Shown here in pieces: positions 11,500 to 23,060 of a stretch of 64,000 nucleotides of DNA (position 1 is the first letter of the stretch; the number at the start of each line of letters is the position of its first letter). A program made the position numbers and the translations under genes. The stretch covers positions 4,402,001 to 4,466,000 of the forward strand of contig NC_065550.1 of assembly GCF_022605725.1 (NCBI RefSeq), written 5' to 3'. The notes under the pieces were generated by a model that ran no database searches, was not told where the DNA came from, and worked only from the letters and a program-made list of their open reading frames with translations. This DNA is from Anthonomus grandis grandis. Taxonomy: Eukaryota > Arthropoda > Insecta > Coleoptera > Curculionidae.

Positions 11500-12870
11500 A
11501 GACTTAGACGTTTGATGGCGCACTTTCTTTTCGGCCACATATCCAGGGCTGGGATTCTAAAATCACGACTCGATCTCGATACGATCACGACTTCGAATTC
11601 GATCGCGACTCACTCGTGATGAGAAAGGTGATTCTAAATTTGAATCGTCGGCTAAACTCGTTTTATTCGATTTGATTTAGGTTTCTTGGTATATATTTGT
11701 TATTTTCCCTAATGTTTGCTAGATGAAAACGTGAATTGTCTTTTCTAATTTAATTTATTTTGTTAATTTTTTTCGCCTCCGTGTTTTTTATTTAAATGTA
11801 TGCCTATATTATTTCTTTCAAATAAAAAAATTTCGTTTAAGACCACTACTACCCATTGGAAAATAATAATTGAATTCATGGAAAATCACAAAAACTTGTT
11901 GTGTGCATCCACTTTTGGTTTTAATATGGCAACATGGGTGCAATCAATAGGACCTCTAACACCAGGGAAATCAGATCTCACTATAAATGTTAATTTATTA
12001 ATTTGTTTCTTATCTCTTATATTTAGAAAATTAATTCTACTTCCTCTGCCTCTATTATTAACAGAAGGTTCTGGAAAATAGGGTCAAATTAGATTTATTA
12101 GTTGTTGTATTTAAGAAAGCTTCTTGATATACTAATGAAAACCTTATGACTATTGGTAAATAATAAACGAAACAAATACGTTTAAAAAAGGATGTTGTCA
12201 CATTATGCACGTATTAAAAAAGGAAGAAGCTATATTGTTTGGTGTATACGACATACCCAAGCGTGTCGTAGACAAATCGTTAAAAACTAGGCAACTCACA
12301 AGACACTTACGACTGAAAATTTGATTTAGAATCAGTCATATCGAGTAACCGTGTCCAATCGTGATTTTAGAATCCCAGCCCAGGACATTGTCATGCCGAG
12401 TTATCGGATGCTGGGTTTTGTTATTAGGAACGCACAGACTTTTAATAATATATTTGGACTGAAAATTTTGTATTTCTGTTCTGTCAGATCAATGTTGGAG
12501 ATGTTTCTGCAGTGTGGTCATGTTCAGCGTAATTTTAATGTTTTTTTCCATATAAATTTGATGGGGTGTACCTAGGTATTGGATTTCCACACTAGCGCCT
12601 ATTACAACGCTTTTCCTCCTGTAGCCTTAAGGAAAGACGTAAATCTGCTGATCTGCAAGTTTTATTTAAACTTTTAAATAATAAAATAATTGATTCACCC
12701 GACTTATTGCAGCATTTAAATTTTTATGTGCCCTGCATATCATCTAGAAATTCTGAAACTTTGTACCTATCTAGACCTAGAACGAATATTTGCAAATTCT
12801 CCCCAATGCGCAAAGCGTGCAGCATTTTTAGTTCTGTGTAACATAGTCAACTGCAGTTTGTCCAAAATTA
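11500..12870 (+). pseudogene. LINE ORF2 C-terminal relic, split by a Harbinger-like insert
   Basis: Just left of the insert the sequence reads TFDGALSFRPHI (11508-11543). Just right of it, from 12384, it reads DIVMPSYRMLGFVIRNAQTF and then VRSMLEMFLQ. These correspond to consecutive blocks in the LINE at 15165-16718 (ITFDTSLLF, then ADIVSRSYKILGFIIRN and VRTILEYASR). The tail near 12776-12842 reads RTNICKFSPMRKA, matching RTNISKFSPLRRA in the other copy. So this is a second copy of the same LINE family, cut by the element at 11547-12380. Multiple frameshifts are present. Confidence 0.75.
11547..12380. mobile_element. 834-bp non-autonomous element, probably PIF/Harbinger-derived
   Basis: Inverted ends GGCTGGGATTCTAAAATCAC face each other at 11547 and 12380, and each end is flanked by CAG (11544-11546, 12381-12383), a 3-bp target duplication as used by PIF/Harbinger elements. 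It sits inside a LINE reading frame, which independently marks both ends. The interior has an open stretch reading THWKIIIEFMENHKNLL (about 11840-11900) that resembles the start of the Myb/SANT-like accessory protein of such elements; that part is weak. No transposase is present. Confidence 0.65.
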
Positions 12871-15145
12871 GGAGAGTATACTTTTCCTAGATAGTAACTG
12901 TAAAACTTATTTTTCCTTATATTATTGTAATATTCCAAGCAACTATTATTATTGATAATGTATTCTTTCGTTTTTATTTTTTTTTAGAATTTACTTTGTG
13001 GAATATCGTACTTTTTTTTTATTCTACTCAATGATTGAAATTTTTGCAAAACGAATTTGGTTTACATTCAAGATCTACTTTATTGTTAACAGCAGATTGT
13101 TTAACCGGTTTTTGAGAAGAAAAATATTAAGATTGTAACAAACCAAGCTTTTCATTTCTTTTTTAGCCTTCACTAGATTGGCTTCCTGCCATTAAACCAC
13201 ACGCTGCTCGTTTATGAAATTCATTTATTTAATTTTGGAATGGAAAAATTTAAGCAATTATTTATTTTTTTATTATTTAAGAGCTTTATTTTTTAGTCGA
13301 AAATGTGGTATGACCACCTAATTTTTACATTTATTAGTAAAATAACCTTCTCCGTTGCTAAGCTTAAGTAGATAAAATTGTATTAAGCAAATGTGGAAAT
13401 AAATTATCAGTATAGAACAATAGAACAACTACTAATACAATAACTTAGTAGAATTTCATAGAAAAGCGGTAAATGTTGAAAGCACTAAAAAAATTTCAGA
13501 TCCAGGAAGATATGTATATAATACAACTATCTGGTTTTTAAACGATGGCTGCAAGTTTAACTTATTTGTCATATCACCTTATTTAATGATGATTTCAGGA
13601 ATAATTATTTTACGAAAGGTAAAATATGCTTATTCTGCAAAAAAAAACATTTCTTTACAAATAAAAACACTGTCTTTATTTGTCCAAAAAAAAATTACAC
13701 TACAGTATAAAAGAAATCAAATACAATAATGTTAAGAAATTGCAGTCTTATGCTGCAAAAGAACAAAACGTTCAATTCTAACAACACGTCCTAAATCTAA
13801 ATGACTAGAAAAAGTAAAAAAGTTTTGTTTTAGATATGCTGGATTACTGTCAAAATTTTACGTCTAAACTAAACATAGGTTGCCGCTGCCTATTAAACAT
13901 ATTTAAAAGTTTTATAGTATTATACTGATTTTGTACGGAATAGTATATGAATAACTTATACAAACATTTAATGAATGTTTTGAATAAATATGTTTACTAT
14001 TCAGGATAGGAATACACAACATCACTATAATCAAACAATGACAAGATTAATCAATTACAGAGACAATATTTTTGTTGCAGAGGTAAACAATTTTTTATTT
14101 CATTTGGATCCAAATTTGTAGATCCAAGTTTGTGTTTAGATCCAAAACTACAGGAATTAAAAGTTTTGAAAATTTCTCACAACTAGTCATATGTGCTATA
14201 TGTATAAATAACAAATAAAGTAGAAACAAAACTGATCCTCGTGAAACCTCCTTAGTTATTAATTGAAAATGTGATTTTTAAAGGCCTGTTTGTATACAGG
14301 TTGGGGAATTGAAGGTTACACATTATCCAAAAATAATGGCAAGATCGCTTCCTCTCATGTAATTGTTCACTGGAAATAAGAGCTGAATCAGAAATGGTCC
14401 AACTTGCCCCGGTGATTTTTTCGGTATATTTGTGTCTTTTCTTTTTTTTTTCGTAGTTTTTTAGGTGCCATTATGGATTTACACATCTTTCTGGTATCCC
14501 TAGAAAGTATTAGTAATTGCATTAGGTCTAAGCTGTTATCAAAGTCTAAAAATTACCTTATTTTATTTATGTGCCTCAGTGATTAGAGCTTGTGTTAGTG
14601 GTTAAATTGGTCGTTCTTGTTGGGTTTGTTGGGTTGTTGGTCCTCTCATCTTGTTTTTTAAACACTTACTGCCTGGAAAAACCTGAGAAATAACTTGAAA
14701 GAATCCTCTTAAGGATTTTATTTTTTAAGCTTAGAAACTATCTAAATGTTTATCTTGAGTTATTGAGAAATAGCTACAAATATGTTATTTTTAATATGTG
14801 GAGAAATTCTGTGGACTGTGCTCTTTTAGTTTCCATCCAATTACAGTGAGTATTTATCAAGAAGCATCTTGTTATCATCTTGTTTTCCCTATGGAAATCG
14901 TGCAAAGGGGGTTTTGCGACGTGACAGTCAACTGCTCGCTCCTTGTATCCAGTTGTGACGTTGCCAATGCGTTGTTTTTATTTCCCCTGGAATTGTTTGT
15001 TTAGGATAATTTTGTTTTGAAATTTGCGTTATTTGTTTACTATAGCATTCTATGCGGTTTTTTCGTTAAATTCTAGTTTTGCCTGTTTTTTTTTAGATTT
15101 TTTTGCAAAAGGACTATTTTAAATTGTCATTCAGACAAATAATTG
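12871..15145. other. A+T-rich spacer, no gene seen
   Basis: No domain was recognised in the short open frames. Small features only: three or four spaced GATCCAA words at about 14105-14152, and a short ACAAATAAA / TTTATTTGT inverted pair near 13660-13685. Confidence 0.6.
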
Positions 15146-15172
15146 TCATCACATCACATCATCACATCACAC
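15146..15172. repeat. ATCAC-rich microsatellite at the LINE 5' junction
   Basis: Repeated ATCAC/ATC words occur where recognisable LINE coding sequence begins. It is either a target feature or the ragged 5' truncation point. Confidence 0.5.
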
Positions 15173-16590
15173 GTACTTGCCAAGCCCCTAACAGTCCTTT
15201 TTAATTTGTCTTTAAAATCAGAAACATTTCCAGATTTATGGAAAGCTTCAAAAATTATTCCTGTACATAAAAAGAATGATAAACATAAAATTAAAAACTA
15301 TCGGCCTATAACTATTATCAATAATTTTGAGTGTTTTGAACGAACTCTGCATTCTATACTTTATCCACGGATGAAAAATATAATTGATATTCGCCAACAT
15401 GGATTCATGAAGGGTAGATCAACTACCACGAATTTAGTTACTATAACCGAATTTATTGCCGACTCAATTAACTCAAATTCTCAAGTAGACGTGATATACA
15501 CCGATATTTCTACGGCTTTTGACCGACTTGACCATAGCATTCTCATAAATAATCTTGATCAATATTATGGCTTTTCCACACGGTTAAATATTTTTTTTAT
15601 TTCCTATTTAACAAAACGCATACAGCATGTTGAGTGCTATGGTTATACATCGGTTAAAATAATTCCCACATCTGGTGTACCTCAGGGCTCAATTTTGGGG
15701 CCACTATTTTTTGATTAATTTCTTAATAATATGTCCAAGCATCTTAAAGTGGAAAGTCTATTGTTTGCTGATGATAATAAAATATATTTTAAAATCAACA
15801 ATATATCTGATTGCCTTGTACTTCAAAATGATTTTAGCCTCATAAACACTTGGTGTAAAAACAACAATCTTCCTCTTAATGTTGCCAAGTGCACTGTAAT
15901 CTCATATACTTTAAAGAAAAATCCCATACACTACGAATACTCTATAGACAATGTACCTATTCCTAGATCAGAGGTGTTTAAGGACTTATGGATTACATTC
16001 GATACCAGTCTTTTGTTCCTCAGATTGCAGATATAGTGAGCCGAAGCTATAAAATCTTGGGATTTATTATTCGAAATATACAGCATTTTAACAATATATT
16101 TACGTTAAAATCATTATATTTTTCGCTCGTTAGAACCATTCTTGAATATGCTTCGCGAGTTTGGTCTCCTTTTTATCAATGTCATATTCAAGATATCGAA
16201 AATGTCCAACGAAAATTTTTGAAATATCTCTGGTTTAAGAGTGACAAAGTGTATCCGGAGATCGGTTTTCCACATCAAACTTTACTTGACAGATTTTCCA
16301 TACGACCGCTTAATGTTCGACGTAAATCAGCTGATCTGCAGTTTTTATATAAATTGGTAAACCACTTGATCGACTCACCAGACTTGTTGGGAATGTTAAA
16401 CTTTCACCTTCCAATGGTCTTAACAAGAAATCCTCCTACCTTTTACTCAACAAGAGCCAGAACTAATATTTCTAAATTTTCTCCCTTGCGCAGAGCTGGG
16501 GATATATATTATTATAATGCTGTGCAGAGCCAGTGTGACATATTTAGCTGCAGCGTTAGAAATATTAAAAATGTAAACTTTGTAGTTTAA
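15165..16590 (+). pseudogene. LINE reverse transcriptase, 5'-truncated, one stop and one frameshift
   Basis: Motifs in order: FPDLWKASKIIPVHKKNDKH (about 15230), NYRPITIINNFECFERTL, HGFMKGRSTTTNL, VIYTDISTAFDRLDH (about 15495), TSGVPQGSILGPLFF (about 15670) and SLLFADDNKIYF (about 15758) with an intact FADD catalytic pair. Downstream are IIRNIQHFNNIF and VRTILEYASRVWSP. An in-frame TAA at 15716-15718 separates the PQGSILGP block from FADD, and a frameshift near 16010 leads into the last 200-codon segment, which ends at 16590. Apart from these two lesions the frame is clean, so the copy is moderately young. Confidence 0.88.
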
Positions 16591-16718
16591 GTTCATTAAA
16601 TTGTTATCTTTATTCATTGTACGTTAGTTTTGTATTTGGATAGTTAATTTTATTTTTCCCACTAAATAATTGGATTTTGTAATCTGTTTATGTGGTGTAA
16701 ATAAATAAATAAATAAAT
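15165..16718 (+). mobile_element. 5'-truncated LINE with TAAA tail
   Basis: It contains the reverse transcriptase from the fingers onward, the C-terminal region, about 130 bp of 3' UTR and a TAAA tandem tail at about 16699-16718. The endonuclease is lost. It is the same family as the relic at 11500-12870. Confidence 0.85.
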
Positions 16719-16867
16719 CACAGTTAAATTTTAAATTGAGTTGAATCCTTGGGATCTTTTGAATTCTCTTTTGGATTGATGAGAAGAGATATAAGAGGAG
16801 TGGCGACTGATCGGGGTTTCCACACCCGATAGCAGCTTAACACCAGTTAAGTTTCCTATCTTTAATT
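16719..16867. other. 149-bp spacer between two LINE tails
   Basis: The plus-strand LINE ends in TAAA repeats at 16718, and the minus-strand LINE ends in TTTA repeats (minus sense) at about 16868-16896. The spacer has no gene. Confidence 0.6.
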
Positions 16868-19440
16868 TAATAATAAATAAATAAATAAATAAATATGCCT
16901 TTTATTTTTAAAATTACATAAACATAGCTGAGAAAAAAAAAACATTATTAAAAAGCTGAAAAAAAAAACATTATTAAAAAAAAAGTAGCATAAACCACTG
17001 GCGCAGTCTAGCTTTAAAGAGCTACTCTACTGAACCAGAAGCTATACTTTACCATCAGTAAATAAATTAGGTAGTTAAAAAAAAAATTATCTTAGGCAAA
17101 TTAATTAGTAAATTACAATAAATTATTAATTAAATATTACAATTAGAAGAAACTAGAAGAAACTTGCATAACAAACATTAAATTTGCCAGAAAAATTGCA
17201 CAAATAACAAAAGCCACTAAAAAAAATCTCCATTGGTTTGCAAATTAAATAGATGTTCCTTGAATTTTATTTTAAAAGATTGAATTGATAAATTAATTAG
17301 GTTTGTTGGTACTTTATTAAAAATATTTGCTGCATTATAAGAATATGACCTCTGAAATATGGCACTATGATGAAGTGGAACCGTAATTCTTTTAGAAAAC
17401 CTTATATTTAAACCATGAACAGTGTCCCGAAAAATTAGTCTTTCTTTAAGGGAGACAGGGGAAGATGTGTCATTAATTATTTTCAATAAAAACACTGCAA
17501 AATGTAATATCCTGCGCATATCCATTTTAAGCCATCTAATATCTCTATATAAATAAGATACATGGTCAAATTTTCGGAGTCCATAAACAAATCGAACGCA
17601 AGCATTTTGGACCCTTTGAATTCTTACCCGACTTTCCAAATCTAGACAAAACCCATAAACTACGTCAGCATAATTAAAATGAGACAGTACAAGGGATTCA
17701 CATAATTGTTTTCTTAACTTTACATTTAACATATGGCGGTTATTATACAATGTTTTCAGGGACATAAAAGTTCTTTGAAAAATTTTTTTAAGGTGTTCCT
17801 TAAATCTTAATTGTTCATCCAAAATAACCCCCAAGTTTTTACCGTTGTTTACAAATTCCAATCTTGTATTATCGAAATTAATATTTATATTAGATTTTAA
17901 AAACTCTCTTTGATTTTTGTTACCAAATATCATAAGCTGGGACTTATTAGGATTTAATTTTAAATTGTGATTTTTTGAGTTTAAGCCTAGTGCTTGCAGG
18001 TCTTTATTTATGAGTGATTCGGCCTCTTTATAGTCGCTGTAATCAAAACAATAATAAATTTGCGTATCATCAGCAAATGCCTGAAGCTTACAATATTTAA
18101 GCGATTTTAAAACATCTGAGGTATACATTATAAAAAGCAAAGGACCCAAAATAGAACCCTGCGGTACTCCACAACTAATACTTACTTGTTCAAACTTTCT
18201 GTTATCGGAAAAAATCGTTTGATATCTATTAGACAAATAGGATTTTAAAAGCAAATAGGAGTTATTATTAAAACCGTAATACTTAAGCTTAGCGCACAAC
18301 AAATTATGGTTAATGGTGTCAAACGCCTTAGAATAATCCAACAGCACTAAAACGGTATGCATGTTTTTATCACAAGCTCTAAATAAGTCATCAGTTACAT
18401 TACAAAGTGCTACCGAAGTGTTAAAATGTTTCCTAAACCCACATTGTGAATTTGGTATTATTTCATTAGATAAGCAATAGTTATATATCTGATTATAAAG
18501 AATTCTTTCAAAAATTTTCGAAACGGCAGGCAAAATACTTATAATGCGAATGTCATTAAGAGTTGTAGGAGTAGACATTTTAGGCAAAGGTTTTCCCATT
18601 GAAGTTTTCCATTGATCAGGAAAGTAACTTATCTCTATGCAACAATTTATAATGTGGGTTAAGTACAAGTCAACAAAGGGGCTACAATACTTAAGCATTA
18701 ATGAAGAAATTTCATCGGTACCTATCGCAATTGTTTTTATATTATTTAAAATTTTGTTAACCTCATCCGGACTCGTTAAATGGAAACTAAACATATTCGC
18801 ATCTCTATAAAAGTTATTATTATAATAAGACGTTTTTTCCTCACAGCCTGGATTGACTTGCGCAGTTAAGTCAAAAAAATTACTTATCTCATTGGGATCA
18901 GAGAGAAACGACGGAATTAGACCATCCTTATTCTTACAAATATTAAAACTTTTTAGTGCATTCCACAGCTGACTCGGTTCTCTTTTATTTAAAAAAAGTG
19001 AATCGATATACTTCCTCTTCTCTCTCCGAACCCGAGACAAAGTAAAATTTCTTAAACCTTTGTAAGTATTCCAATCTTCCAATAGTTTTGACTGTTTGAA
19101 TATACGCAAGGCATCGTCCCTTTGTCTCATAAAGATTTTTAGGTTTTCTGTGAGCCATGGTGCTTTAGGCTTAGTAATGCGAGATTCTCGGACAGGCGCA
19201 TGCCTATCGAAAAGGGTTAAAATAAAATTATTAAACATAGATATCTTCATATTAATGTCATTTTCGTAAAAAATATTATCCCACGGCAAATTGTGCATGT
19301 CTGCATTGAAATTGTATACATTAAAATTTTTAAAACAACGGTACCTAACAATTTTTTGACTGCAATTTATTTTTGCTAAATTTAATTCACAATATATAAT
19401 TTTATGGTCGGATACGGCATCAGCCGATAACACACCCTTA
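16868..19440 (-). mobile_element. LINE (Jockey/CR1-like), 5'-truncated, open RT frame
   Basis: A minus-strand copy running from the end of the endonuclease domain (SDHKIIYCEL) through the reverse transcriptase to a 3' UTR and a tandem tail at 16868-16896. Its 5' break lies at about 19440, within ten bases of the 3' end of another LINE (19447-20945). It is related to the LINE at 45059-50745, sharing the FVYGLR..DHV block near the C-terminus. Confidence 0.88.
17217..19433 (-). CDS. LINE ORF2 protein, reverse transcriptase (endonuclease mostly lost)
   Basis: An uninterrupted 738-codon frame, the longest in the window. Residues 8-16 (SDHKIIYCE) are the last motif of the AP-like endonuclease, so about 200 N-terminal residues are missing by 5' truncation. 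The reverse transcriptase spans roughly 270-500: SILPAVSKIFERI (299-311), LLDYSKAFD (364-372, with the first catalytic Asp), CGVPQGSILGPLLF (421-434) and AFADDTQIY (452-460, with the FADD pair). NLGVILDEQLRF (534-545) and a Cys/His-poor C-terminal domain follow. The role is target-primed reverse transcription of element RNA. The annotated start is arbitrary: the frame is open slightly upstream into the truncation point. The absence of stops in a neutral relic suggests recent insertion. Confidence 0.9.
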   Translation of the reverse strand: MLSADAVSDHKIIYCELNLAKINCSQKIVRYRCFKNFNVYNFNADMHNLPWDNIFYENDINMKISMFNNFILTLFDRHAPVRESRITKPKAPWLTENLKIFMRQRDDALRIFKQSKLLEDWNTYKGLRNFTLSRVRREKRKYIDSLFLNKREPSQLWNALKSFNICKNKDGLIPSFLSDPNEISNFFDLTAQVNPGCEEKTSYYNNNFYRDANMFSFHLTSPDEVNKILNNIKTIAIGTDEISSLMLKYCSPFVDLYLTHIINCCIEISYFPDQWKTSMGKPLPKMSTPTTLNDIRIISILPAVSKIFERILYNQIYNYCLSNEIIPNSQCGFRKHFNTSVALCNVTDDLFRACDKNMHTVLVLLDYSKAFDTINHNLLCAKLKYYGFNNNSYLLLKSYLSNRYQTIFSDNRKFEQVSISCGVPQGSILGPLLFIMYTSDVLKSLKYCKLQAFADDTQIYYCFDYSDYKEAESLINKDLQALGLNSKNHNLKLNPNKSQLMIFGNKNQREFLKSNININFDNTRLEFVNNGKNLGVILDEQLRFKEHLKKIFQRTFMSLKTLYNNRHMLNVKLRKQLCESLVLSHFNYADVVYGFCLDLESRVRIQRVQNACVRFVYGLRKFDHVSYLYRDIRWLKMDMRRILHFAVFLLKIINDTSSPVSLKERLIFRDTVHGLNIRFSKRITVPLHHSAIFQRSYSYNAANIFNKVPTNLINLSIQSFKIKFKEHLFNLQTNGDFF

Positions 19441-19446
19441 TTAGTA

Positions 19447-20945
19447 GGTTTGTTTAGGTTTGTTATAAGTGGGGCACCTTGTGGCCCTCCACTGCGAACC
19501 TAGGTCTATTGCGGCTCACTCCTAGGTATTTATACTTCCCCAATCAAGTCCACCCTTTTTTAAGAGTTCGATAATTTGAATGGGAGAAGCATTCTTAATG
19601 TCTTCCTTCTTAGATAAGGCATTGCCGAAGATACCTTGTCTGGTTCTTTTTAGTGCCGAACATCTGCATAGTATGTTCTCTGCAGTCTCGTCTTCCTCCA
19701 TGCATAGTCTGCATTCGATACTTGACGCAGTCTGCAGTGGCCGGTATACATTCCCATTAGGGCTTTTAGGTGCTTTCTGTTGAGTTCCCGGGGTATGGTA
19801 TCTGTTACCTTCCTTTTTACGTCCGGTATGAAAGCCTTCGCATGGTTGTGTCCTGGTAATCCCTCCCAGTAGCTCCTTGCTTTATTGTGCACCAGGTTTA
19901 AGATTGTATGTGCTTTGCCGTATTGTAGGCAATGCCTAATGCTGGTTCTCGACATATCAGGTTGGATTCTGCTCCTTTTTTCGCTACCTTGTCAGTTGCC
20001 TTATTTACTGTAAGCCCGGGATGTCACGGAATCCATGTTAGGGTAATTTTGTTCCCTTCCCCAAGCAGTATGAGCTCGTTTTTGCTACCTCCATATTGCT
20101 CTGGATGTGCAGGTAGGGGATTCTAGCGCTTTTAGAGCCGCCTGACTGTCACTGTAGATTTTGATGGTTTTATTTTCAAGCATTTGGTTAAGCATTCTTG
20201 CACAGATTTCATGTACTTCTGCCTGAAAAATTGATGAGTGTTTTCCAAGGCAGATAGATCTTTCTGTTCTTGGGTTAGTGCAGTATATTCCAGCTCCTAC
20301 TCAAAATTGGTTTTGGAGTCGTCTAAATATACTCGGATGTCCGCTTTCTCTAGTTCTATCCATTTCTGATCCCAGTCTATTCGGTCTTGTATGTTGACCG
20401 AGTATGAACACCTTCTCAAACAGTTCAGTTGATTCCATCCACACTTTGTTTGCCGAAATGACATTAATGACATGTGCAGCCTATAAGTATTTCTTATGGC
20501 TTCCGATATGGTATATGTGCAGAGGGGCTAGTTTAAGTAGTACTTTCATGGCAGCTGTGGAGGTGGTTCTAATCGTCCTCGTAATGAGCAGGCAGCCTTG
20601 TCTTTGAAGGCTTTTAGGTTTTGTTTTGGCCAGTTGTTGTGTTGCTTTGCTCCACCACACCATAGAGCCGTAGGATATCGTCGGTCTGATGACCTGTGTG
20701 TATAAGCACTGCATCTGTTTTGGGTTTATTTCCCATATTTTGCCGCATATCCTGCGACATTTCCATAGGAACAGTTTTGCCTTCTTGATTATTTTGTCAA
20801 GATAGGAGTTCCAATTAAGGGTCCAATCTAAGGATATCCCAAGATATTTTGCCTCCGTTGCAAATTGGATGGTTTTACCTCTCAGGATTGGCGGTTTGAG
20901 TTCGCTTATATTCCTTTTTTGGTGAATGGACTATTACCATTTTAT
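19447..20945 (-). pseudogene. RNase H-bearing LINE (R1/I-like), 3' half, decayed
   Basis: Read on the minus strand in several frames: TEAKYLGISLDWTLNWNSYL (about 20870) is the post-RT block. CLYTQVIRPTISYGSMVWW (about 20700) is the thumb region. RNase H-like sequence follows, with FQAEVHEICARML (about 20225), KIYSDSQAALKALES (about 20160) and LTWIP..HPGLTVN (about 20035). The C-terminal region reads CLQYGKAHTILNLVHNKARSY (about 19930), with RELNRKHLKALMGMYTGHC beyond it. The first RNase H Asp region reads YLDDSKTNF and is followed by a stop. An RNase H domain places it outside the Jockey/CR1-type copies elsewhere in the window. The 3' end is at about 19447, next to the neighbouring LINE. Confidence 0.82.
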
Positions 20946-23012
20946 GCAGATTCTCATAGTAAATAGAAGGAATTTAATAGTAATCTGTTGTTTTACTTAT
21001 TTTTTTCTTTTAGCTCCCTATAATCTATTTTGTTTTAAATGTAATATTGTTAAATACGAGTACATTTACTTTTTCTTTCAGTTTACAATCTTTTCTTAGT
21101 TGATTACTCACCTGCAAAGTGGCTTTATTGAGTGTACTTAAATTGAGTAAGTTGTTGGTATGATCGTATTCCGCTACTAATGCGGTAAAACAAACCAACA
21201 TTTAATAATGTTATAATTATTAAATTTTACTTTATTATTTAAATTTAACTGTTTCTTTCTTTTTTTTATAATTAAGAGGTGGTTATACTGGGTGAGTTAC
21301 TATGACGTAAGCCAAATATTTTCAGTAATTTGATTGTAATTCCTATTTTATACACGAGCTTTTTTAATAGCCGGAAGTGACATTAAACGATTGACCTGGA
21401 AAATATTGAATCTTTGATTTTCCGTATTTTTGTTTTCTTGGAAATATGTTGAATAACGCCCTAGGTCTTTTAACTAAAAATTTGGTGGAGCTCATTATTA
21501 TTTGTTGAACGTTCTATTTAACTTTTATTTGATATAAATTTAGATAAACTGGTAAAATATCGGACATAACAAACTAAATACATACATAGGTCCAATGGTT
21601 CCTGGTTCGATCCGTATTTAATTTTTAAGAAACTATTTTATTTTTGTTCTTTCATGGTTGTATTTGTTTTGGTTCTTTATAATATAATATGAATAAAATA
21701 TACTGGATTTTGGTGACATTTGGCGTTTTAAAGTTCATATTTTAGTCAATAACGGTACACGATGTTGTAGACATATTATATTTTATATTTTTATTTATAT
21801 TAATGAGAGTTAGTGTGTAGTTTTTGTATTTACATGAGGTATGTCTTTTCTGTTAATTAGCGTTTTGTTCCTTAATATTTAATTTTGATAATTTTATTTA
21901 GGTCTTATGATGCCCTAATGCGGCGAAACGCGTAACCTTTTAAATATCAGTTATTTTTTTTCTTTATTTTTATCAAAAAGTAAGCCGTAGATAATAAAGC
22001 GTTAATAGACTTTCAAAGAAATTGATGGCCTTTCAAGAAAAATTGGCCGAGAGCATTTTAGGACTTAATGTATCGAATGTCTTGGTACAATCTAAAATTC
22101 ACCAGTGCTGGTAAAGCACTGTAGGTGCAAAAGAAATAAAACTAAATTAAGGTCCTGTATATTCACCAAAATTCACTAGCCCATTATTCTTAAATTTAGT
22201 TAAAGTAAGTTTCAGTAAATCGCAATATTTCGACTTCAATAGTCAATTTTTCTTCTATCTCATTCCCGTTCTTTCGGGAAACACTTGGGTAAAGTAGCAA
22301 ATAGGTACTAATTTAAAATAATTATTATAACTTGACGCAAATTGTATCAATAATTACTACGTTACTGTTAACGACATCAAAATATATACGTACGTATATC
22401 CGCATTAGCAGCAATTAAAAAACTATTATTTTGTTTCCGTAAAAAAATTAAATGGGGTACTCGCACGTGTTTTTCAGTTACAAAAATCGAAATGGAAGAT
22501 ATTGATCATGTCAATTTAAGATGTGTAAAGCGCATTTTGAGCAGATTTTGCTTTTTGATCTTCATTCTTTGAAAGTTGTCTCATATGTTCAGTAAATTTT
22601 TTATTATGCTATATATTTATAGCTTTGGCTTGATACCCATGAATGCTTAAAAGGTATCGAAGTCCACAAATGGAAAATTTGATTTATATAACCTCTCGCA
22701 ATATTTCGCAAATGCTCAATTACCTAGTGGATATTTTTATTTTATTAAATAGAAATCTGCTAATGAGGCTAAGCAAAAGTTACTATTTCGCTGTTTCTTT
22801 AATGTTTTTATTGTTTCAATTATTTTTAAATCAATCAAACACAAGGCATTTATTATATGTCAATACGGTTTCACTAAGCCAATATTCATTTTGCTTAAAC
22901 TAATATGATATAATTTCATATAAGAAAAATATTCGTAATAATCCTATCGTGTTTGAGACTTACAATTTCGGTATTCTGTTTCGCAAATTTCACAGAACTG
23001 GTTGACATGTTT

Positions 23013-23014
<2 letters not shown>
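20946..23014. other. A+T-rich spacer with one ribozyme-like motif
   Basis: No gene recognised. A GGTTCGATCC word at about 21604 resembles a tRNA B box but has no A box or cloverleaf. A hammerhead-like core lies at 21897-21942 and is listed separately. Confidence 0.55.
21897..21942 (+). ncRNA. hammerhead-ribozyme-like motif, probably a dead Penelope relic
   Basis: The sequence carries CTTATGATGCCC, a short GCC/GGC stem, then CGGCGAAACGCGTAACC. The expected hammerhead core is CUGAUGA ... GAAA with a tiny stem III (here CGCG) followed by UH, and a stem I that AGGT/ACCT could form. One core base differs (CUU for CUG), so activity is unlikely. Penelope-like retroelements are known to carry such minimal hammerheads in their terminal repeats, and a Penelope relic lies at 38069-38800. 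No reverse transcriptase was seen beside this motif. Confidence 0.3.

Positions 23015-23060
<46 letters not shown>

Noticed and set aside
21600..21615. GGTTCGATCC word resembling a tRNA B box
   Set aside because: No A box at the right distance and no cloverleaf could be drawn, so no tRNA or tRNA-derived SINE is called.
22643..22903. 86-codon plus-strand frame
   Set aside because: Composition is that of A+T-rich noncoding DNA and no domain is recognisable.
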